Assembly (NCBI GenBank): GCA_041398965.1
Contig: JAWKTT010000006.1
Location: 159,991 to 223,990, forward strand
Reading direction: 5' to 3'
Source of the DNA: JAWKTT01 sp041398965
GTDB lineage: Bacteria > Planctomycetota > Planctomycetia > Planctomycetales > Planctomycetaceae
Length of the DNA stretch: 64,000 nt
Shown here in pieces: positions 17,079 to 24,976 of the stretch (within the stretch, counting starts at the first letter, position 1; each line of letters starts with the position of its first letter). A program made the translations under genes and the position numbers. The notes below the pieces were generated by a model that worked only from the letters and a program-made list of their open reading frames with translations, had not been told where the DNA came from and ran no database searches.

Positions 17079-19532
17079 TTAAGGACGCAGGAAGAGTTCA
17101 CTCTGCACGATGGCATGGATGAGCGACCGCAGACCGTGCTGTTGCTGACTTGTTGTCGCCAGGATGTCATCGACGATCTCTTGATCGGCTGGGGTGATGG
17201 GCCGACCGGTCGCATAGATGAGCAACTTCTGAGTGATCGCCCGGGCAACTGGCTGCGGGGCATCGAGCAGCAGTTGACGATACTCGCGAAAGTTCTGGAA
17301 GGAGCGATTGTCGGGAGTGATGCCGTCGGTCTCGACGACCGGGCCGACGCGATACTGGACGTTCTTGACTTTCTCGCCATCGCCCATCGACCGGTACCAT
17401 GAGCGCTCACCTCCAATCGGGTCGAATGACTCGAGGGCAAATCCGGGAGGGTCGATGGCAACGTGACAACGAGCACACGACTCAATCGAGCGGTGCTTGT
17501 CGAGTTGTTGACGAATCGATGTCGCTCCCCGGATGTCGGGTTCGACCGCAGGAACACCTGGCGGTGGAGGGGACGGAGGCTGACCGAGCATGTTGTTCAG
17601 CACCCAGACCCCACGCAAAATCGGGGAAGTGCTTGTCCCATTCGCAGTCACCTTCAAGACGCTGGCATGAGTCATCAGCCCGCCGCGAAGACTCTCTTCC
17701 GGCAGTTTGACGAGCCGCATCGTCTCGTGCCCTTTGATGTCGGGGATGCCGTAGTGTCGGGCCAGTCGTTCGTTGAGAAACGTAAAGTCCGAGTCAATCG
17801 CGTTCAATACGCTCAGGTCTTCATCGAGCAGATGTCGAAAGAAACTGCGAGTTTCCCGGAGCATGGCATCTCGGAGTAACTCGTCGTATTCCGGGTAGAG
17901 CTTTTTGTCGGGTGTTGTGAAATCGATATCACGCAGCTTGAGCCATTGCCCGGTAAAGTTGATGACAAACTGCTCGCTACGAGGGTCTTGCAGCATCCGT
18001 TCGACCTGTTGCCGCTGTGTCTGTGGGTCACGCAACTTCCCTTCGGCGGCGAGCTTCAGGAGTTCGTCATCAGGCATCGTCGACCACAGGAAGTACGACA
18101 ACCGGGAAGCGATGGTGTAATCATCGACGACATCTTCTCGATTGAGTAGCAGGAACTGTGGCGAGCATAAGACCGCCGTCACCCCGGCTCGCACCGATTG
18201 CTCGAACGTGCGACCGGCATCCAATCGACTGTGCGCCAAGTCGATGTATTTTTGAATGAGTGACTCATCGACCGGTCGACGAAACGCCCGGGGGATGAAC
18301 TTCCGGAGGACTCTGGCGACATCTTCATGTGGTTGGTCCGAGTCGACAACATGCTGTTTGACTCCACGACGATGCCGCATGTAGATCGGAAGTCCATCGA
18401 CATGTCGCAAGCCTTCTGCTGGTCCGAACAGTTTCACTTCCGACAGACATGGCCACTCCTGGTCGAGGGGACCGTGCGTCTCGACCCAGGCAACCGCCAC
18501 ACCGGGGCGTGGCTCGTGCTTGTCGCGGTAGGTGACATGTTCCGGGAAGACCTCCGGCACGATATGCACCGTATGCCCCTCTTCCATTGTTGTCGTGAAC
18601 TCGATGATGCGAGGCTCTTCCGGAGAACCGGTGACATCGAACACCCCCATCGGAAGACGCTTCCCCGGTCCAAACAACGGCCCCACAAACAGCGACACTG
18701 CCAAGGTTCGGTCACTCGGATCGTGCGGCCAGACGGCGACCCGGCAACGATAGACCCCCCGTTCGATCGGATGGGCACTGTCGAGACGGACGGGGGGCCA
18801 ACCGGGGGTAAACTTCACGAACGCCCCCGCGGACTCGATCGTCCCCCCCTTCTTCTCTTTGACCGAACTAATGTTGTCAGCGAGTTCCATCATGACGGCT
18901 CGGCGTGTTTCCGGAGGGAGTGGCTGAACACGTCGGATGGTTCGCTCGAACGCCAAGTCGGCTGCCTCAAGGTAACGCTCCATCAAGATTGACGAAATGC
19001 TGAGACCATCGGCCACATTGTCGAACCCTTGCACGCTGCCATCTTCCGGGAGCAGTTCTGCCAGTGAGGCATCGATCCCCAACAGGTCTCGGACCGTGTT
19101 CTCGTACTCGACCCGATTCATTCGCCGCAGAGCGAGAGGAGCCGACGCGACCTTGTGGCCGAGTTTCGATCGCAATGTTTGCAAGACTTCGGCTGTTGAT
19201 TTCGCACTGGGACGAGGTTCTTTCGGTGGGGGCATCTCACCGGACGCAATGACCTTGGCGACCTGACTCCAAGTTTCCGCAACTTCTCCCTGGGCCGTTG
19301 GCAAGTTGAGCAAGTCGAGCCGGACGTCCCCCTTGGACTTCTCCCCCGAGTGACAGCGGAGACAATGCTGCTTGAGGTAGGCTCCAACGTTCGGCAACTC
19401 CGCGTCGGCTGGCGTCGACTTCGCATTGGTCGACTTTTCTGAGGGGGGCTGAGCGAAGAGGCTCCCAGAGGTCCCAACGAACAGCATTGCCAACCAGACC
19501 AAACATGCACGCATCGAACATCCCATTCGCAA
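17079..19532 (-). CDS. Planctomycete cytochrome-c-like DUF1592 multidomain protein
   Basis: An 817-residue secreted protein with the standard planctomycete domain string. A signal peptide comes first (ACLVWLAMLFVGTSGSLFAQ). PSCyt1-type CLRCH near residue 57 can bind heme c. DUF1587 (LRRMNRVEYENTVRDLLGID), DUF1595 (RKFIPRAFRRPVDESLI), DUF1592 (YTIASRLSYFLWSTMPDDELL), DUF1588 (ANGTSTSPILRGVWVL, then CARCHVAIDPPGFALE with a second CxxCH) and DUF1585 (KLLIYATGRP) follow in order. It is followed by DUF1552 with a 51-base gap. The two are probably co-transcribed and may form an extracytoplasmic redox or binding complex. The start could also be Met3 or Met7. Confidence 0.93.
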   Translation of the reverse strand: MRMGCSMRACLVWLAMLFVGTSGSLFAQPPSEKSTNAKSTPADAELPNVGAYLKQHCLRCHSGEKSKGDVRLDLLNLPTAQGEVAETWSQVAKVIASGEMPPPKEPRPSAKSTAEVLQTLRSKLGHKVASAPLALRRMNRVEYENTVRDLLGIDASLAELLPEDGSVQGFDNVADGLSISSILMERYLEAADLAFERTIRRVQPLPPETRRAVMMELADNISSVKEKKGGTIESAGAFVKFTPGWPPVRLDSAHPIERGVYRCRVAVWPHDPSDRTLAVSLFVGPLFGPGKRLPMGVFDVTGSPEEPRIIEFTTTMEEGHTVHIVPEVFPEHVTYRDKHEPRPGVAVAWVETHGPLDQEWPCLSEVKLFGPAEGLRHVDGLPIYMRHRRGVKQHVVDSDQPHEDVARVLRKFIPRAFRRPVDESLIQKYIDLAHSRLDAGRTFEQSVRAGVTAVLCSPQFLLLNREDVVDDYTIASRLSYFLWSTMPDDELLKLAAEGKLRDPQTQRQQVERMLQDPRSEQFVINFTGQWLKLRDIDFTTPDKKLYPEYDELLRDAMLRETRSFFRHLLDEDLSVLNAIDSDFTFLNERLARHYGIPDIKGHETMRLVKLPEESLRGGLMTHASVLKVTANGTSTSPILRGVWVLNNMLGQPPSPPPPGVPAVEPDIRGATSIRQQLDKHRSIESCARCHVAIDPPGFALESFDPIGGERSWYRSMGDGEKVKNVQYRVGPVVETDGITPDNRSFQNFREYRQLLLDAPQPVARAITQKLLIYATGRPITPADQEIVDDILATTSQQQHGLRSLIHAIVQSELFLRP

Positions 19533-19861
19533 AAAGAAACGGACGATCCACCAGATTCACCAAGTGCTCTGCCGGCATGAAGAATCAGCATCAGCACTCC
19601 GTACGGCGGACATCCATGTCCGGCGAATGCTGGAAAGGGTGCCGGACAATGATGCCCGCGGTACACAGAGTCTCCGCGCCTTGATGATAACGAAACCATC
19701 CCAGCACGAACAATCGCGGAACGATTGAAGGCTTGGGTTAGTGCAAGAAACAGCCTCCGGGCACAGCGTGTGTGGCCGGAGGCTGGGGTTTCTTTTGGAG
19801 CAGGTACTCAACTGAGGCGTCATGAGGCTGACGCTAGTTCAGAGAGGTCCGTTCGTGGTTC
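19533..19861. other. Intergenic region holding the tig terminator
   Basis: The 329 bases lie between the DUF1592 gene start and the end of tig. The only clear feature is the strong hairpin at 19745-19795. The rest should hold the promoter of the DUF1592-DUF1552 pair, but no confident promoter boxes could be picked. Confidence 0.5.
19745..19795 (-). terminator. Terminator downstream of trigger factor, palindromic
   Basis: Arms CAGCCTCCGG and CCGGAGGCTG flank a 15-base loop, and outer AAGAAAC pairs with GTTTCTT on the far side. On the minus strand the stem is followed by TTTCTTG. It could act in both directions, but only tig ends here. Confidence 0.8.
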
Positions 19862-21352
19862 TTAATTGTCGTCGCCAGCTTCGTCGTCCTGGTCGTCGTC
19901 GACTTGTGCGACGTCGCTGCATACGGAACGTTTGACCGCTTCGACATTGGTTTCCATGAACGGCGGGAGCGGAACATCGACGAACTTGGCATGCTTCAAC
20001 ACGACGTCGACGGCCTTACGTTCGCGAATCTGAGCTTCGAGATTCTCGATCATGCCGGACTTTTCCAGCCGAGCACGAACGCGGCGGTAGTTCTCACCAT
20101 TTTGCATGGCCATGATAGAGATTTCGGTATCGATGTCCTGATAGTTGACCTCGATGCCTTCTTCGTTGGCGATTCGGTCCAGTACGAAGTGCTCTTTCAG
20201 GTTCTTGCGAGTGGTCGACAAGGACTTCTGACGCAGTTCGGCTTCCTTGGCCCGAATTTGTGGAGTGGTGAAGCCGGACTGTCGCAGTTCCAGCGTCTCG
20301 CGACGCATGGCGTTTTCGACTTGCTTGTTGACCAACTCTTCGGGGAGGTCCCAGTCGGCAGCAGAGGTGATCTTTTCAAGCACTTGAGACCGCGTCGACT
20401 GACGTTGGGCGTAGGTAACCTGACGATTGAGCATGCTCCGGAATTCCCCCTGCAGGGCTTCTTCCGACTCGATGCCGATCCGGGTGAAGAACTCTTCGTT
20501 CAGCTCAGGACGTTGCAGACGCTTGACGTCCAGGATGGTGAACTTCGCTTGCAGAGTGGTTCCCCGCATGGAAATCTTGTTTGACTCCATCGACACCGTG
20601 ACTTCGACTTCTCGCACGTCGTCGGCCTTGGCACCAACAATCAGCTTGTCGAAGTCAGCAATTTCGACATCATGGAAGCGGAGAGTCGGACGGACACGGA
20701 CGGAGAGTTCGTCAAACTTCTGGACGAGCTTCCCATCTTGTTCGAAGACGACATCGACAATGACTTGATCGCCAGCCTGGGCCGGCTCGTCGACTGGAAC
20801 GAGTTCCGCATATTGTTCGAGGTAGGCTTCGGTGTACTCGGCAACGTCATCGTCCGAGACCTCTCGAACGGGACGCTCAATTGTGAGACCTTTGTACTCG
20901 GGAAGATCAAACTGCGGACGAACTTCAACGTCAAATTCGTACTCGAAGTCCCCTTCCTCCGGAATTTCGATCCCGTCGACATCGAGTGTCGGCTCGTTAA
21001 TAGGGTCCAGTTTATTGTCCTTCGACAGCTGATCGAGGCTCAGCATCAGGACCTGTTGCTTGACCTTCTCGGCGAGTTCGGTCTTGAATCGTTTGCGAAT
21101 CAGTGCTTCGGGGACACGGCCGGGACGGAAGCCAGGAACCTCGGCCTTGTCGAGCAGGCCGCTTACTTCGGTTTCCAAGACCTTGTCGATTTCAGCACGA
21201 GGCACGGTCACCTTGACGTGCTTCATGCAAGGGCCGACATCCTGAATTTCGACGCCTAATTCCATCCCCGCGACCTCTTCCTGGCCTTCGAGCAAGGCGG
21301 TCGTCTCTTCGCTGGAATCGTCAAGTTGTTCGTTCTCTGCCACGGACTTCAT
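19862..21352 (-). CDS. tig: Trigger factor (ribosome-associated chaperone)
   Basis: A 496-residue trigger factor that binds nascent chains at the ribosome exit tunnel. After an acidic N-terminal extension of about 30 residues, the ribosome-binding domain reads VTVPRAEIDKVLETEV. The ribosome-contact signature is EVPGFRPGRVPEALIRKRF near residue 72. The PPIase-like domain includes VPVDEPAQAGDQVIVDVVFEQDGK. The long helical C-terminal domain has ALQGEFRSMLNRQVTYAQR and ELVNKQVENAMRRE, and the tail is highly acidic (DDDQDDEAGDD). It is usually followed by clpP-clpX in many bacteria, but here it stands alone with its own terminator. The acidic N-terminal extension is longer than in the E. coli protein. 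Confidence 0.95.
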   Translation of the reverse strand: MKSVAENEQLDDSSEETTALLEGQEEVAGMELGVEIQDVGPCMKHVKVTVPRAEIDKVLETEVSGLLDKAEVPGFRPGRVPEALIRKRFKTELAEKVKQQVLMLSLDQLSKDNKLDPINEPTLDVDGIEIPEEGDFEYEFDVEVRPQFDLPEYKGLTIERPVREVSDDDVAEYTEAYLEQYAELVPVDEPAQAGDQVIVDVVFEQDGKLVQKFDELSVRVRPTLRFHDVEIADFDKLIVGAKADDVREVEVTVSMESNKISMRGTTLQAKFTILDVKRLQRPELNEEFFTRIGIESEEALQGEFRSMLNRQVTYAQRQSTRSQVLEKITSAADWDLPEELVNKQVENAMRRETLELRQSGFTTPQIRAKEAELRQKSLSTTRKNLKEHFVLDRIANEEGIEVNYQDIDTEISIMAMQNGENYRRVRARLEKSGMIENLEAQIRERKAVDVVLKHAKFVDVPLPPFMETNVEAVKRSVCSDVAQVDDDQDDEAGDDN

Positions 21353-21592
21353 CCTCTAATAACGGCGGCTGCAATGGCATGCATCCCAAAGGAGGCCCGG
21401 AACATCGCCAGGAACACCACCCTTTGGGCGTGGAACTTGTCCACTCAGTCGGGATGGTACGTCTTCAACCCTGATGTCTTCAACTCCACCAGACGAATTT
21501 CGTTAACTTCGCCACGAAATGACTCGGAGGAATGGGACAAACGGAGGCCTCAAGTCGACAGAAAGGGGGAACTTGGGGTGAATTGCCCGTTT

Positions 21593-23569
21593 TCAGGCGG
21601 TAGCCGTCGAAGTGACGTCAGCTGGTACATTGGTGGACGCCGATCGGTTTCTTGACTCCCAGAAGACCAGACAGAGGGAGGCGAGCGCCAGAACAAGGCA
21701 CCCCCCCGCAAACCAGTCGCCAAAACGGAGATAGAGACTTGATCGACTGTCCAGAGGCACGTCCACCACAACGACGGCGTTGAGTCCCTTGTGAAATCGC
21801 CCCGTCTCGGGAGATCGCATCGACGTTCGAGCCGGTTCGCCGGTCGGGTTGGTCAGCCGGTCAAAGTCGACAAACTCACTCGCTTCCCGCACGATGCCGT
21901 TGCTGTCGATCAGACCGGAAATCCCCGTGTTGACCGCTCGGGCCAGTGGTTTACGGGTCTCGACACAGCGGAACAGGGCGGTGACTAAGTGCTGATCAAG
22001 CTGGCTCGACTCGTGGAACCAGCCGTCGTTGGTTAGCTCGACCATGAGATCGACCCGCCCCGATTCCTCCGTCCTGTTGACCATGTTTCGGACAAGATGG
22101 GGGACCGAGTTTTCGAAGCAGATCATCGGCATGACCCGCCACTGCTGAATCGTGAACACCTTCGGCTGCTGACCCGCCGTCAAATCCCCATCCGGTCCAT
22201 AAGGAGAAAACATTCTCAGGAACGGCAGGGTGTCGGCCAACGGGACGAACTCTCCGAACGGGACACGATGAATCTTGTCATAGCGCCCAGCAACTCCCTG
22301 TTGCGGTTTCACGAGGACCGCTGAGTTGTAAGTGTCGGCGCTCTCCTTCGTCGCAATGCGAGCATCAAGCCCGATAATGAGGGCCGTTCCTGCCTCTTCG
22401 GCCCGGTCGCGCAGGTGGACGAAGACATCTCGTTTGGGGTCGTGCCAGGTGTCCACTGGCTGCTTCGGCGCCAGTCGCTCCAGGTCCTCGTCCGTGAGGG
22501 AGGGGTCCGCCTGAAACATGGTGTAGGGGAACATCGTTTCGGGCCAGACGATGACATCCGGCTGATAATGTGCCGCTTTGCCCGACAGTTCGCGATGTGT
22601 CTGATAAATTTCCTCCGCATGGTTCTGGTCGTGTTTGACTTCGGACGTGAAATTCCCCTGCACCAAAGCCACTCTCGGACCGGGGGTGAGTTCCGCCGTC
22701 TGAAGTTGCCATGTCCCATAAAGGCAGGCGATGCCGACGAGAGCGATGCTCGTGATGATCCCAAACCACTGCTGGCGCGGACCGACTTCGACAATCCCCG
22801 ACGACGGTTCCCCGTCAGCGTCATTGCCTGAACTTTGCTTAGCGGAAGACTGTTCGACCGCCGGGAACAGACGGCAGCGAACGAACAGAGACCGGGGGAG
22901 ACAACTCGCAATCGCCGCCGCAGAGAGCACCATCAGAAAGCTAACTCCATACACGCCGACAAGGTCGCAGATTTGAATCAACGTCGTCCATTCGTACTGA
23001 CTGTGTCCCAGCAGATACCAGCTGAATCCAGTCATGAGGTAGCCGCGAATGTACTCGAGTGCCACCCAGACAATCGGGGCGGCCATCGTCAGCGGGACGT
23101 GCAGGCGATGCACGGCGAGTCGGGTGGTGGCGAGAAAGACCGGGAAGTAGAGGGCAAGGTAGACCGCCAAGGCGGCCCAGGCGATATACATCGAGATGTG
23201 ACCGAGCCGCATCCATTGGAGGCTGGCCCCCCAGAAGAGAAGTCCGCCACCGAAGACGGCGAGGGTCATTCGTCGCGTCGGCTTCTTGATTCTCGCGAGC
23301 ATTAAGAGGGGGACGAGGGCGATCCAGGCGAGGGGGCCGAAGTCGACAGGGAAAAAGGCGGCCCACAGCATCAGGCCACTCAAGCAGGAGAGACCCCATG
23401 CTCCAGTCGACACGGCCGGGGCGTTGCGGGCGCGATCAATGAGATCGGCAATGCTGGTGTCGGCCGTCACCTTGGAGGGCGAACGATTGCCAGCAGGAGG
23501 GTTGTCAGTCGGGGCATCAGCAGTTTTTTGGGGAACCACTTCGGGGGGATCCATTACGGAATGGGTCAT
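21593..23569 (-). CDS. lnt: Apolipoprotein N-acyltransferase
   Basis: A 658-residue membrane enzyme that adds the third acyl chain to the N-terminal cysteine of lipoproteins. After a variable Pro/Ala-rich N-terminal extension of about 55 residues come several helices, then the nitrilase-like domain. Its triad is seen: Glu344 (VIVWPETMFPY), Lys432 (GRYDKIHRVPFGEFVP) and Cys484 (MICFENSVPHL). The start at 23569 is set by GGAGGGAG five bases upstream; the frame also opens at 23593. The domain contains an insertion (about 357-390) before the lysine region. A C-terminal helix ends the protein. It fits an organism with a lipoprotein-bearing outer membrane. Confidence 0.95.
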   Translation of the reverse strand: MTHSVMDPPEVVPQKTADAPTDNPPAGNRSPSKVTADTSIADLIDRARNAPAVSTGAWGLSCLSGLMLWAAFFPVDFGPLAWIALVPLLMLARIKKPTRRMTLAVFGGGLLFWGASLQWMRLGHISMYIAWAALAVYLALYFPVFLATTRLAVHRLHVPLTMAAPIVWVALEYIRGYLMTGFSWYLLGHSQYEWTTLIQICDLVGVYGVSFLMVLSAAAIASCLPRSLFVRCRLFPAVEQSSAKQSSGNDADGEPSSGIVEVGPRQQWFGIITSIALVGIACLYGTWQLQTAELTPGPRVALVQGNFTSEVKHDQNHAEEIYQTHRELSGKAAHYQPDVIVWPETMFPYTMFQADPSLTDEDLERLAPKQPVDTWHDPKRDVFVHLRDRAEEAGTALIIGLDARIATKESADTYNSAVLVKPQQGVAGRYDKIHRVPFGEFVPLADTLPFLRMFSPYGPDGDLTAGQQPKVFTIQQWRVMPMICFENSVPHLVRNMVNRTEESGRVDLMVELTNDGWFHESSQLDQHLVTALFRCVETRKPLARAVNTGISGLIDSNGIVREASEFVDFDRLTNPTGEPARTSMRSPETGRFHKGLNAVVVVDVPLDSRSSLYLRFGDWFAGGCLVLALASLCLVFWESRNRSASTNVPADVTSTATA

Positions 23570-23571
23570 GC

Positions 23572-23581
23572 TTCTCCCTCC
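23572..23581 (-). promoter_or_regulatory. Strong Shine-Dalgarno deciding the lnt start
   Basis: On the minus strand GGAGGGAGAA directly precedes GC-ATG at 23569. This is a far better site than anything before the alternative ATG at 23593. Confidence 0.7.
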
Positions 23582-23625
23582 ATGGAGAATCATTTGGTTG
23601 TCGATGAGTTAACGCCGTGTACTTC

Positions 23626-23698
23626 GTAACCCGACGCGTCAGCGAGGGCATTTGTGATGTCGACGGTCACCGGCACTCTCGCGAACGCGTCGGGTTAC
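23626..23698. repeat. REP-like imperfect inverted repeat
   Basis: The left arm GTAACCCGACGCGT (23626-23639) and right arm ACGCGTCGGGTTAC (23685-23698) are perfect complements of 14 bases. The match runs a few bases further inward (CAGCGAG against TCGCGAG) around a spacer of about 30 bases. It lies between the lnt start and the moeA stop. The lack of a T tract and the arm design suggest a dispersed intergenic repeat rather than a terminator. Confidence 0.75.
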
Positions 23699-23710
23699 CA
23701 TGACAGACGG

Positions 23711-24976
23711 TTATTCCCATGATGTGAACTCGACGATCTCTCCGGCGGCGTAGGTGAGGTCGCCGGGAGGGAGATGAATCAAACCGTTGGCAACCGTTGT
23801 CGCCTTGATGTCGGCAGACCCCTTCCACGGACTGGGGACCACTTCCGCCCCGTTGTCGCCCCAGCGTAATTGAGCAGGGAAACAGGTGGGACGGTCTTCC
23901 CGATGTCGGTGCGGCGACGCCAGTGGGAGACCCACGATCGTCCCCCCCGTCTCCACTGTCCCGAGCAGTCGCTGAATTGCCGGTCTGACGAACAATTCGA
24001 AGCAAACCATACTGCTGACCGGATTTCCGGGCAACCCGAATATCAATCGTCGGTGTTGTCCGGTCGAAATCGGTGATGGTCGATCACCTTGAGGCAACCC
24101 GTCGATGTCCCCTTCCCAGATTCCGAACCAAATCGGTTTGCCCGGTTTGAGCTGCACCTTGTGAAACACTTCTCGGATGCCGAGCGATGCGAAGACCTGC
24201 GGAACGAGGTCCCGGGACCCCATCGACACGCCGCCGGTTAGCAGCAGAACGTCATGCTGTAGACCCCCTGCCACTTTGTCACGGAGTTCTTCCAGTTGAT
24301 CCTTTGCAATACCGAGTCCAACTGGCCGGGCACCACTGCGGGCGATTTGCGCCAACAACATCGGCTCGTTCGAGTTCCGAATCTGTCCGGGGCCGGGCTG
24401 TTCATGAGGGGCGACAAGTTCATCCCCCGTCGCCAATACTGCCACCGAAGGCTGACGATGGACCGCAATCTCTGACTGTCCGATTTCCGCTAACAATGCA
24501 ATCTCTTGCGGGCGGATGAGTGTGCCAGCGGCCAGCAGTCGTTCCCCCGCTCGCATTAACTCTCCCCGTTTCAAGATGCTGTATCCGACGGAGGGGGACT
24601 GGGTGATGACGATCGTCTCTCCTTGATCCTGGACACGTTCGAGCGGGATAACCGCATCGGCTCCCGCCGGAACCGGGGCTCCGGTCATGATCCGCAGTGT
24701 TTCGCCAATGTGGAGTTCCCCCGGCCAAACCGTCCCCGCTGTGACTTCGCCGACGAGATTGAGAGTCGCCGGGGGTGTTGATGTGTCGGCTGTGCGGAGG
24801 GCGAAGCCATCCATCATGGATTTGTCGAACGGCGGAACATCGGCCGGACAGTTGACCTCTTCAGCCAGCCGTCGTCCGAGTGCCGCGGCGAGCGAGACCC
24901 GCTCGATCGAGAGGGGAGACGCCTGTTCCAGCACGATGGCAAGTGCCTCAGCGACGGTTTTCATTGGCGAACTCAT
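23711..24976 (-). CDS. moeA: Molybdopterin molybdenumtransferase MoeA
   Basis: A 421-residue enzyme that inserts molybdate into adenylylated molybdopterin. Motifs in order: PPFDKSMMDGFALR, MTGAPVPAGADAVIP, LATGDELVAP, IRNSNEPML, the GGVSMGSRDLVPQ metal/nucleotide loop, and LPGNPVSSMVCFELFVRPAI. The true start is ATG 24976, which overlaps the TGA of the upstream transporter gene by four bases (ATGA). The longer open frame upstream is a shadow of the transporter. The overlap implies coupled translation with a POT-family transporter, an unexpected partner. No other molybdenum cofactor genes are in the window. Confidence 0.95.
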   Translation of the reverse strand: MSSPMKTVAEALAIVLEQASPLSIERVSLAAALGRRLAEEVNCPADVPPFDKSMMDGFALRTADTSTPPATLNLVGEVTAGTVWPGELHIGETLRIMTGAPVPAGADAVIPLERVQDQGETIVITQSPSVGYSILKRGELMRAGERLLAAGTLIRPQEIALLAEIGQSEIAVHRQPSVAVLATGDELVAPHEQPGPGQIRNSNEPMLLAQIARSGARPVGLGIAKDQLEELRDKVAGGLQHDVLLLTGGVSMGSRDLVPQVFASLGIREVFHKVQLKPGKPIWFGIWEGDIDGLPQGDRPSPISTGQHRRLIFGLPGNPVSSMVCFELFVRPAIQRLLGTVETGGTIVGLPLASPHRHREDRPTCFPAQLRWGDNGAEVVPSPWKGSADIKATTVANGLIHLPPGDLTYAAGEIVEFTSWE

